Made by a program: the position numbers and the translations under genes. From positions 1-27,235 of the forward strand of contig JBCBIS010000031.1 of NCBI GenBank assembly GCA_038524325.1: a stretch of 27,235 bases of DNA, given 5' to 3'. Below the pieces are notes generated by a model that saw only the letters and a list, made by a program, of their open reading frames with translations, did no database searches and was not told where the DNA came from. The stretch's first letter is position 1; each line of letters begins with the position of its first letter. This document shows, one piece after another, positions 14,172 to 20,527 of the stretch. This DNA comes from Thermohalobaculum sp038524325 (GTDB taxonomy: Bacteria; Pseudomonadota; Alphaproteobacteria; Rhodobacterales; Rhodobacteraceae).

Positions 14172-14762
14172 TCAGGACCCGCCGACGACATCCGCCAGAT
14201 GATCGGCGCCGCTCTCTCCCGCCCGGATCTGGTCATAGAGGATGAAGACCCGCTGGGTCTGGTTCATCTCGAGCATCAGCAGATCGACCATCGTCATCAG
14301 CGCCATGCGTTTATGAGCGGGGGCATGGCTGTCATAGAGCGCCTCGATCGAGCGCATATTGGCATCCTTGATCGCACCCAGCACCGTGGCGTGGGGCACG
14401 GCGAGGAAGAGATAGAACAGCGCATTGTCCTCGAGCGTCGAGAAATACGCCTCGTCGAACCGCGCATTCATCAGGCTTTCGAGATGCGCGTCGGCGAGGC
14501 GCCGGAGCAGACTGATCTCGTCCTCCCCGATCCGGTCGCCAACCGTCGGGTCCGAGAGCAGGAAGAGGCCGATGCGCTCGGGCCAGGTCTGGATCTGCTC
14601 GCGCACCTGGCGGCGGATCAGGGTGAAGCGCCGCGCGAACTCACCGCCCAATTGCAGGGCGGTGTGGGTCCGCGCGATCATGCCCTGCGGGCGGATATGC
14701 GGCTTGTAGCGGTCTCGAAAGACCTCGAAGCCGTGCTCGCATGATCCTTTCAGACGGGTCAT
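14172..14762 (-). CDS. Uncharacterised helical protein, possibly globin-sensor-like
   Basis: A 196-residue soluble, largely helical protein with no signal peptide or membrane segment. I do not recognise a named family. The segment RLADAHLESLMNARFDEAY (residues 88-106), followed by VPHATVLGAIKDANMRSIEAL, resembles helices E-G of globin-coupled sensor domains. The place where the heme-binding proximal His should be is LFYLFLAV, so if related it would be a non-heme version like the RsbR N-domain. The start ATG at 14762 has only a weak GGTGGG upstream. It lies 75 nt upstream of soxB on the same strand and could be co-transcribed with it; it diverges from ccmI. Confidence 0.65.
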   Translation of the reverse strand: MTRLKGSCEHGFEVFRDRYKPHIRPQGMIARTHTALQLGGEFARRFTLIRRQVREQIQTWPERIGLFLLSDPTVGDRIGEDEISLLRRLADAHLESLMNARFDEAYFSTLEDNALFYLFLAVPHATVLGAIKDANMRSIEALYDSHAPAHKRMALMTMVDLLMLEMNQTQRVFILYDQIRAGESGADHLADVVGGS

Positions 14763-14853
14763 CCCACCGGTTCATCATAAATCTTTTGAGAAACCCTGAA
14801 CGGCGCCGCTGTGACATCGGGCGACAGCGCGCGCCATTGCCCGGGGGCGGCAG

Positions 14854-14874
14854 GTTGATTAGGTCTCTATCAAC
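14854..14874. promoter_or_regulatory. Inverted repeat upstream of ccmI
   Basis: GTTGAT (14854-14859) and ATCAAC (14869-14874) flank 9 nt, just before the ccmI ribosome site. The half-sites equal FNR/FnrL half-sites, but the canonical spacing is 4 nt, so FnrL binding is not supported. It could be another regulator's operator or chance. Confidence 0.3.
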
Positions 14875-14893
14875 CACGGTTTAGGGAGGCGGT

Positions 14894-16411
14894 ATGCTCT
14901 GGTTCATTGTGATCGCTGGCGGGGTCGCCGTGCTGACGGGTCTCGCGGTCGTGCTGCCGATGCTGCGCGGCGGGTCGGTTGCGCCACCGCGCGCGGCGTT
15001 CGACGCGGCGCTGTTCCGCGATCAGTTGGGCGAGATCGACCGCGATCTGGAGCGGGGCACGATCTCGGCGGCCGAGGCCGAGGGGGCGCGGGCGGAAATC
15101 TCGCGCAGGCTGCTGGCGTCGGCGGCCCAGGCCAAGACGGCGGGCGCGGTCGAGACCGGGCCGCGAATGACCTCGGGCCTGGTGGCCGGGCTGTCCCTGG
15201 TCGTCGTGCCCGTGGTCGCCACGGCACTCTATGCCATCGAGGGCGTGCCCGGTGCGCCCGACATGCCGTTTGCCCAGCGCCCGGATCCGCAAGTCGTGGC
15301 TGCCCAGGCCACCGGACGGCCCAGCCAGGCCCAGGCCGAAGCCGCCACCCCGGCCCGTCCTCCCGCCGAGACCGACCCGGAATACGAACGCCTGATCGAG
15401 CGGCTGGAGCAGCGGCTGGACGGCGCACATGACGATGTGGCGGGCCTGCGCCTGCTCGCCCAAGGGTATATGCGGCTGGAGCGGTTCTCGGACGCGCGCG
15501 AGGTCCTCCAGCGCCTGACCGGCCTGTTGGGCGCGGAGGCTGACGCGGATCTCTACGCCACCCTGGCCGAGGCGATGGTGCTGGCCGCCGGCGGCTATGT
15601 CTCGCCCGAGGCGGAGCAGGCCATCGGCCAGGCGCTGCAACGCGACCCCCAGATCCATGTCGCCCGATTCTATGCCGGGCTGTCGCTGGCGCAGAACAAC
15701 ATGATCGGCGAGGCCATCGATGTCTGGCAGCGGCTGAAACGCGATGCGCCGCCGGATGCGCCCTGGATGACCTGGCTCGACAGCATGCTGGCCCAGGCGA
15801 CCGAGCTGCGCGACCGCGGCCTGCCGCCGCCGGGCCCCAGCGAGGAAGAGATCGCCGCCGCCGAGGAGATGACGCCGGACGAGCGCGACCAGATGGTCAA
15901 CACCATGGTCTCGGGCCTCGAACAGCGCTTGCTGACCGAGGGCGGCACGCCGGAGAAATGGAACCAGCTGATCAATTCCTACATGTTCCTCGACCGCCGC
16001 GAAGACGCGCTGCGCATCGCCGGCATCGCGCAGGACCGGCTGAGCGGCGGCGCGCTGGGCGTTGTGCAGGCCGAGATCGCCCGGCTCGGCCTCGGCGACG
16101 CCCCAGCCCCGGCACTCAATCCGGCGCTCCCGCCGCCCGGCCCGAGCGAGGAGGATGTCGCCGCCGCCGAACAGATGGCGCCCGAGGACCGCGCGGCGAT
16201 GATCCGCAACATGGTCGACACGATGTATGCGCGGCTGGAGAACGAGGGCGGCTCGGCCGAGGAATGGTACCGGCTGATGAACTCCTTCGTGGTGCTGGGC
16301 GATATGGAGATCGCGCGCGAGGTCTTCGAGAAATCGCAATCCGCGCTGAAGGGTCAGGATGCGGGCTTTGTCCGCGAACAGGCGCTGATCCTGGGCGTGG
16401 TCACGCAGTGA
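14894..16411 (+). CDS. ccmI: Cytochrome c maturation protein CcmI
   Basis: CcmI is the apocytochrome c chaperone of the System I heme-ligation complex (with CcmF and CcmH), anchored in the inner membrane. The 505-residue protein starts with a transmembrane helix (MLWFIVIAGGVAVLTGLAVV). A cytoplasmic leucine-zipper-like loop RDQLGEIDRDLERGTISAAE and a second helix near residues 95-115 complete the CcmI-1 part. The periplasmic CcmI-2 part follows, with TPR-like repeats (AGLRLLAQGYMRLERFSDAR). The C-terminal part contains a clear internal duplication beginning at residues 310 and 412. GGGAGG (14884-14889) lies 4 nt before the ATG. Its stop overlaps the ruvX start in GTGA. Confidence 0.93.
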   Translation: MLWFIVIAGGVAVLTGLAVVLPMLRGGSVAPPRAAFDAALFRDQLGEIDRDLERGTISAAEAEGARAEISRRLLASAAQAKTAGAVETGPRMTSGLVAGLSLVVVPVVATALYAIEGVPGAPDMPFAQRPDPQVVAAQATGRPSQAQAEAATPARPPAETDPEYERLIERLEQRLDGAHDDVAGLRLLAQGYMRLERFSDAREVLQRLTGLLGAEADADLYATLAEAMVLAAGGYVSPEAEQAIGQALQRDPQIHVARFYAGLSLAQNNMIGEAIDVWQRLKRDAPPDAPWMTWLDSMLAQATELRDRGLPPPGPSEEEIAAAEEMTPDERDQMVNTMVSGLEQRLLTEGGTPEKWNQLINSYMFLDRREDALRIAGIAQDRLSGGALGVVQAEIARLGLGDAPAPALNPALPPPGPSEEDVAAAEQMAPEDRAAMIRNMVDTMYARLENEGGSAEEWYRLMNSFVVLGDMEIAREVFEKSQSALKGQDAGFVREQALILGVVTQ

Positions 16412-16884
16412 ACGCCCCCGCGGCCGAGGATGTCTCCGCCTTTGCCGGGTTCCCGGGCGCGCTGATGGGGCTCGATCTCGGCACCAAGACCATCGGCGTG
16501 GCCGTCTCGGACGGGCTGCGCCTGACGGCGACGGGGCTGGAGACCATCAAGCGCAAGAAATTCACCCTCGACGCCGCCCGCTTGGGCGAGATCGCCGCCG
16601 CGCGCGGCCTGACCGGGGTGGTGCTGGGCCTGCCGCGGAACATGGACGGCTCGGAGGGGCCGCGCTGCCAATCGACCCGGGCCTTCGCGCGCAATCTTCA
16701 GGGCGTCCTGCCCCTGCCGATCGCGTTCTGGGACGAGCGGCTCTCGACCGTCGCCGCCGAACGCGCGCTGCTCGAGGCGGATTCCTCCCGCAAACGTCGC
16801 GCCGAAGTGATCGATAAACTCGCGGCCGCCTATATCCTGCAGGGGGCGCTGGACCGGCTGGCGCAAATCGCGAGCGAGAGATGA
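16408..16884 (+). CDS. ruvX: Putative pre-16S rRNA nuclease / RuvX (YqgF)
   Basis: A 158-residue RNase H-like-fold protein of the YqgF/RuvX family, implicated in 16S rRNA 5'-end maturation and annotated historically as a Holliday junction resolvase. The catalytic frame is visible: ALMGLDLGTKTIGVAVSDG with Asp23, VVLGLPRNMDGSEGPR, FWDERLSTVAAERAL with the active-site Glu, and the C-terminal DKLAAAYILQ. The GTG start at 16408 overlaps the ccmI stop (GTGA) and gives the usual length; an internal ATG at 16465 would remove the N-terminal lead only. The gene overlaps the following DUF1289 gene by ATGA, so ccmI-ruvX-DUF1289 is a tightly coupled trio. Confidence 0.93.
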   Translation: MNAPAAEDVSAFAGFPGALMGLDLGTKTIGVAVSDGLRLTATGLETIKRKKFTLDAARLGEIAAARGLTGVVLGLPRNMDGSEGPRCQSTRAFARNLQGVLPLPIAFWDERLSTVAAERALLEADSSRKRRAEVIDKLAAAYILQGALDRLAQIASER

Positions 16885-17141
16885 CCGAACCCGACCCCCA
16901 AAGCGACGCCCGCAACGACGCCTTCTGGCAGCGGGACGAGATCGAGAGCCCCTGCGTCAAGATCTGCGTCCTGCACCCGGAGGCACGGCTCTGCATCGGC
17001 TGCTATCGCACCGGCGAGGAGATCGCCCGCTGGTCGCGCCTCAGCTCCGAGGAGCGCCGCGCGCTGATGGAGGAGTTGCCCACGCGCGCCCCCCGCCTGG
17101 CCCAGCGCCGGGGCGGTAGAAAGGCCCGCAAACCCGCATGA
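16881..17141 (+). CDS. DUF1289 family small cysteine-rich protein
   Basis: An 86-residue protein with the DUF1289 signature IESPCVKICVLHPEARLCIG followed by CYRTGEEIARW. Cys25, Cys29, Cys38 and Cys41 are spaced as a likely metal-binding knuckle (C-x3-C-x8-C-x2-C). The tail LSSEERRALMEELPTR is typical, followed by a basic stretch RRGGRKARK. The function of the family is unknown; metal or Fe-S binding is an inference from the cysteines. Its start codon overlaps the ruvX stop in ATGA, so it should be expressed with ccmI and ruvX. Confidence 0.93.
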   Translation: MTEPDPQSDARNDAFWQRDEIESPCVKICVLHPEARLCIGCYRTGEEIARWSRLSSEERRALMEELPTRAPRLAQRRGGRKARKPA

Positions 17142-17162
17142 CCCGCCGAGTGCCGAGGTCGA

Positions 17163-17191
17163 TTGCGTTTTCGAGCAAACTGGCCTAATTT
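17163..17191 (+). promoter_or_regulatory. Candidate sigma-70-type promoter
   Basis: TTGCGT (17163-17168) and TAATTT (17186-17191) with exactly 17 nt between, in a locally AT-richer intergenic segment 75 nt before the retropepsin-like gene. This is the clearest promoter-like pair in the window. Confidence 0.5.
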
Positions 17192-17265
17192 TGGGACAGT
17201 TGCGTTCTTCAGTCGGAGTGAGGCACCGGCTGGATTGAGTATCCAGGGGGCTTTGAGGAGTAGTC

Positions 17266-18018
17266 ATGATTTTCTGGCCTGTTCTGCTTGTGGGCCTGAT
17301 GGCGATTGCGCTGTTACTGGCCGGCCCGCCCTCAGCCGAAATGCTCGAACCCGGGCATCCTGGACCCCGCGTCTATCTGACATTGCTGTTGACCGGCCTG
17401 GTCGTCGGCACTGCCCTGCGCATGCTGCTTTATGGCGGCCAGCGCACGCTGGCCTTTGCCGGCGCCTGGATCCTCTGCCTGGGCGTGCTGGGTGCTGGGT
17501 TCCTCTATCAGGGCGATCTGCGCTGGGTCGCCAGCCGGATCCATGGCGAGTTCGTGCCCTCGATGGCGGTCTCCAGCGGCTCGGGCGAGGTCGAGCTGCG
17601 CCGCGCCTGGGACGGTCACTACCGCGCCGATGCGCTGATCAACGGACAGCCGATCCGGCTTCTGGTCGATACCGGCGCGTCGATGGTGCTGATCCCCTAT
17701 GAGGACGCGGCCCGGCTGGGCATCAATCTCCAGGCGCTGGACTTCACCATGCCGGTGACCACCGCCAATGGCCGCTCGACCGTCGCACCTGTCCGGCTCG
17801 AGCGGATCGAGGTGGGCGAGATCCAGGTGATGCGGGTCAATGCCGCCGTCGCCCGCCCGGGCAGCCTGAAGGCCGGGCTGTTGGGGATGAGCTTTCTCGA
17901 CCATCTGAGCGAAACCTCGTTCCAGCGCGACAAGCTGGTGCTGCGGCAGCGGCAGATGGGGCTCTCCTCGGGCTCGCGCTGGCTCTCGGCCCCAACGAAC
18001 ACCCACTCGGGCAACTGA
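17266..18018 (+). CDS. Membrane-anchored retropepsin-like aspartic protease (clan AA)
   Basis: A 250-residue protein with three N-terminal hydrophobic segments (about residues 1-20, 36-56 and 62-81) and then a soluble C-terminal domain. That domain starts AWDGHYRADALINGQPIRLL and carries the catalytic VDTGASMVLIP with Asp135. The flap-side GRSTVAPVRLERIEVGEI and the closing GLLGMSFLDHLSE are typical of the TIGR02281/gag-asp-protease-like family. Only one D-T-G is present, so it should act as a dimer like retroviral proteases. The protease domain is probably periplasmic; the substrate is unknown. GAGGAG lies just before the ATG. It converges on the PhyH-like gene. Confidence 0.9.
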   Translation: MIFWPVLLVGLMAIALLLAGPPSAEMLEPGHPGPRVYLTLLLTGLVVGTALRMLLYGGQRTLAFAGAWILCLGVLGAGFLYQGDLRWVASRIHGEFVPSMAVSSGSGEVELRRAWDGHYRADALINGQPIRLLVDTGASMVLIPYEDAARLGINLQALDFTMPVTTANGRSTVAPVRLERIEVGEIQVMRVNAAVARPGSLKAGLLGMSFLDHLSETSFQRDKLVLRQRQMGLSSGSRWLSAPTNTHSGN

Positions 18019-18049
18019 GCCCGGCCGGGCGGCCCTGAGGGTCAGGGCC
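18019..18049. terminator. Convergent-gene terminator hairpins
   Basis: GCCCGGCCGGGC (18019-18030) is a perfect palindrome starting at the retropepsin stop. It is followed at once by GGCCCTGA/TCAGGGCC (18031-18038, 18042-18049) with a GGG loop. The second stem overlaps the stop codon of the minus-strand PhyH-like gene. Probably a bidirectional terminator. Confidence 0.6.
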
Positions 18050-18842
18050 GCTCCAGCCACCAGCCCGGCGGGCTGCCCGGGAACGGGTCGGGCCGGAAAT
18101 AGGCGATGATGCGCGGCGCCCATCCCCCGCCTGCCCCCCAGGGGGCCACGCCGTGCAGGGCCAGCCGGTGGACCAGATAGGCCTCGCCCGGCAGCGCGTG
18201 CACCGCCACGCGGGGGCAGCGGGCGAAGACCTCGCGCCGCGTCTCGGCATAGAACTCGGTCACGTCCTCGGCCTCCCAATCATCCGGCGCGATATCGCGA
18301 AAGCGCAGCCGGAACGCCGCGCGGATGATCTCGTGCGAGCCCTCCCAGACCACCAGCGGAGACGCATCCGGCGGGGTCTCGGTCAGCGGGATGCCCAGGA
18401 TGAACCCATGAACCTCGCCCAGATAGCGCCGCCGCCGCTCGGTCTTCAACAAACCGTCGAGATGCGCCGAATCCCGGTTCAGGCGAAAGCGGAAATTGGC
18501 CTCGCTCTCGGTCTCATCCGGCTGGGGATAGCCCGGCAGCATGATCGAGATCTGCGCCCGGTCGAGCGCGACCTCGGCCAGCTCGACCGTCTGGCAGGCC
18601 GCGCGAAAGGCAGCCCCGGCCAGGGGCGGCACGCGCCAGGGCACCGAGCCGTCGGGCCCGTTCGGGAAGGCATTCACCCCGGCATACCAGGTGCCGCCAC
18701 AGCGCAGCCAGGCCGCGCGCTCCTGCGGGTCGGCCAGCAGCTCCTCGGCCACCGGACGGGCGGAAATGGCCCAGGCGGCCAGTTCGGGGTCGAGCGGGAA
18801 CTTCACCCATCCCCGCTTCGCCAGGGTCTTCAGCGCGGTCAT
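18042..18842 (-). CDS. PhyH-like Fe(II)/2-oxoglutarate oxygenase
   Basis: A 266-residue protein of the phytanoyl-CoA dioxygenase-like group. A 2-His-1-carboxylate facial triad is suggested by His127-x-Asp129 in SAHLDGLL and a distal His in AYLVHRLALHGVAPW (His225 or His230). The 2-oxoglutarate-binding Arg would be Arg244 in APRIIAYFRP. Other pieces fit the double-stranded beta-helix: GFILGIPLTE, PLVVWEGSHEIIRAAF. The substrate is unknown; hydroxylation of a small molecule is the family expectation. It starts 18 nt downstream of the dusA stop on the same strand, and its ribosome-site region is made of an 11-bp tandem duplication that also contains the dusA stop. Confidence 0.82.
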   Translation of the reverse strand: MTALKTLAKRGWVKFPLDPELAAWAISARPVAEELLADPQERAAWLRCGGTWYAGVNAFPNGPDGSVPWRVPPLAGAAFRAACQTVELAEVALDRAQISIMLPGYPQPDETESEANFRFRLNRDSAHLDGLLKTERRRRYLGEVHGFILGIPLTETPPDASPLVVWEGSHEIIRAAFRLRFRDIAPDDWEAEDVTEFYAETRREVFARCPRVAVHALPGEAYLVHRLALHGVAPWGAGGGWAPRIIAYFRPDPFPGSPPGWWLERP

Positions 18843-18847
18843 CCTGC

Positions 18848-18869
18848 TGTCACTCTGCTGTCACTCTGC
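18848..18869. repeat. 11-bp tandem duplication at the dusA stop codon
   Basis: TGTCACTCTGC occurs twice back to back (18848-18858 and 18859-18869). On the minus strand this places the dusA stop TGA in the first unit and the PhyH-like gene's leader in the second. Confidence 0.85.
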
Positions 18870-19880
18870 GGCGGCCTCCAGCGGAGCGACATGGGCCAGC
18901 GCCCGCTCGACCAGTTCGGGCCCGGCACCGGGCAGATGCGCCCCTTCGGACAGCGTGCGCCGCCAGGCCCGCGCCCCGGGCCGGCCGTTGAACGCGCCCA
19001 GCATATGCCGGGTGATCTGGCCGAGCCGCGCCCCCGCGCCGAGTTGCGTCTCGATATAGCCGAACATGCCGCGCACCGCCGCCTCGGGCGCGACCTCCGG
19101 GACGGGCTTGCCGGTGATCAGCGCATCCGCCCCGCCCAATATCCCCGCCGGGTCGTGATAGGCGGCACGGCCGATCATCACCCCGTCGAACCGCTGCAGA
19201 TGCGCCCGCGCCTCGGCCAGCGTGCCGATGCCGCCGTTCAGCGACATCGCCAGCTCGGGCCGCGCCGCCTTGACCCGCGCCACCAGATCATAGTCGAGCG
19301 GCGGGATGGTGCGGTTCTCCTTCGGGCTCAACCCCTGCAGCCAGGCCTTGCGGGCATGGATGGCGAAATGCCGGACTCCGGCCGCGGCCACCCGGTCGAT
19401 GAACTCCGGCAAGGCACGCTCCGGCGCCTGATCGTCGACGCCGATGCGGCATTTGACGGTGATCTCGGGCCCGTCCGCGCCGCCAGCGGCCGAGATCATC
19501 TCCGCCACACACTCCGCCACCAACGCGGGATCGCGCATCAGGCAGGCGCCGAAGGCCCCCGATTGCACCCGGTCCGAGGGGCAGCCGACATTCAGATTGA
19601 TCTCGGCAAACCCGAAAGGCAGCGCCAGCGCGACGGCGCGGGCCAGCATCTCAGGCTCCGACCCGCCCAGTTGCAGGGCCAGAGGATGCTCGACCGTATC
19701 ATGGGCATAGAGCCAATCCGCCTCGCCCAACACCACGCCCGAGGCCGTCACCATCTCGGTATAAAGCAACGCCTGCCGCGAGAACTGCCGGTGAAACACC
19801 CGACAATGCCGGTCTGTCCACTCCATCATCGGGGCGACGGAGAGGCGGCGGTTCAGGTGTATCGGGGGTCGCTCACTCAA
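18861..19880 (-). CDS. dusA: tRNA-dihydrouridine synthase A
   Basis: FMN-dependent reductase that makes dihydrouridine in the tRNA D-loop (U20/U20a in characterised DusA). The 339-residue product begins with the diagnostic LSVAPMMEWTDRHCRVFHR and has the catalytic Cys100 in INLNVGCPSDRVQSGAFGAC. It also has VKCRIGVDD, HFAIHARKAWLQGLSPKENR and MIGRAAYHDP; the KAWLxGLSPKxNR loop distinguishes DusA from DusB/C. No ATG or GTG fits before the conserved core; the TTG at 19880 is the plausible start, with weak ribosome-site support. It lies 194 nt downstream of ccmH on the same strand, separated by a hairpin. Confidence 0.94.
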   Translation of the reverse strand: MSERPPIHLNRRLSVAPMMEWTDRHCRVFHRQFSRQALLYTEMVTASGVVLGEADWLYAHDTVEHPLALQLGGSEPEMLARAVALALPFGFAEINLNVGCPSDRVQSGAFGACLMRDPALVAECVAEMISAAGGADGPEITVKCRIGVDDQAPERALPEFIDRVAAAGVRHFAIHARKAWLQGLSPKENRTIPPLDYDLVARVKAARPELAMSLNGGIGTLAEARAHLQRFDGVMIGRAAYHDPAGILGGADALITGKPVPEVAPEAAVRGMFGYIETQLGAGARLGQITRHMLGAFNGRPGARAWRRTLSEGAHLPGAGPELVERALAHVAPLEAAAE

Positions 19881-19951
19881 GATCTGCTCGCGCCAAGCTT
19901 TTCGGGATACGGGGTTACTCTGGGTCGCTCTCTAGCGGAGAGATAGGGGAA

Positions 19952-19996
19952 ATGAAACCGGAAGACGAGCGCCGGGCCCCGGACACCCGGTTTCAT
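19952..19996 (-). terminator. Large hairpin between ccmH and dusA
   Basis: ATGAAACCGG (19952-19961) and CCGGTTTCAT (19987-19996) form a perfect 10-bp stem around 25 nt that contain a second small palindrome (CCGGGCCCCGG). Read on the minus strand it ends the ccmH message 78 nt after its stop. Confidence 0.6.
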
Positions 19997-20074
19997 GAGC
20001 GCATGGGCGGCCCGTCGGGCCTGCCGCGCGTCGGCATGGACAGGCCGCCGAAAGGCGCGCGGGTTCGCGGCTGG

Positions 20075-20527
20075 CTAGCCCTTCAACAGGCGGTCCACCT
20101 CGGCGCGTTCTTCGTCGCTGAGCGGGGCGGTGACGGGGGCTTCGGCGCGGGCGCGGTTGCGGAGAAAGACGATGGCGCCGCCGAGGCCCGCAATAAAGAT
20201 GATCGGGCCCGAGAGCCACAGCACCAGATTGCCGAGATTCATCGGCGGGTTCAGCAGCACATATTCGCCATAGCGGGCCACCAGGAAGTCCTTCACCTCC
20301 TGATCCGTGTCGCCGGCCAGCACCCGTTCGCGCACCAGGAGGCGCAGGTCGCGGGCCAGGCCGGCGCTGGAATCGTCGATCGACTCGTTGCGGCAGACCA
20401 GGCAGCGGACCTCCTTGGAGATTTCGCGGGCGCGTTCCTCCAGCACCGGATCATCCAGGATCTCGTCCGGCTGCACCGCCCAGGCCGGGCTGGCGAGCAG
20501 CAGGAGGGCGAGGACCAGCCCCCTCAT
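20075..20527 (-). CDS. ccmH: Cytochrome c maturation protein CcmH (thiol reductant subunit)
   Basis: A 150-residue periplasm-facing membrane protein that keeps the apocytochrome CXXCH cysteines reduced within the heme-ligation complex. An N-terminal signal/anchor (MRGLVLALLLLASPAWAVQP) is followed by the CcmH/CycL domain with LVCRNESIDDSSAGLARDLR preceded by RC. The redox pair is Cys42-x2-Cys45. Then come VLAGDTDQEVKDFLVARYGE and YVLLNPPMN, and a transmembrane helix (LVLWLSGPIIFIAGLGGAIVF) with a short cytoplasmic tail. The start is fixed by an ATGA overlap with the ccmF stop. This is the short CycL-type form, with the CcmI function carried by a separate gene. Confidence 0.95.
   Translation of the reverse strand: MRGLVLALLLLASPAWAVQPDEILDDPVLEERAREISKEVRCLVCRNESIDDSSAGLARDLRLLVRERVLAGDTDQEVKDFLVARYGEYVLLNPPMNLGNLVLWLSGPIIFIAGLGGAIVFLRNRARAEAPVTAPLSDEERAEVDRLLKG

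Noticed and set aside
12834..14744. 636-codon plus-strand open frame opposite soxB and its upstream neighbour
   Set aside because: His/Arg/Asp-rich antisense artefact of GC-rich coding DNA; the minus-strand products have clear motifs.
14854..14874. FnrL binding site
   Set aside because: The half-sites match, but the spacing is 9 nt instead of the required 4; kept only as a weak inverted repeat.
18153..19946. 597-codon plus-strand open frame across the PhyH-like and dusA genes
   Set aside because: Arg/Gly/Gln/His-rich antisense shadow of two well-supported minus-strand genes.
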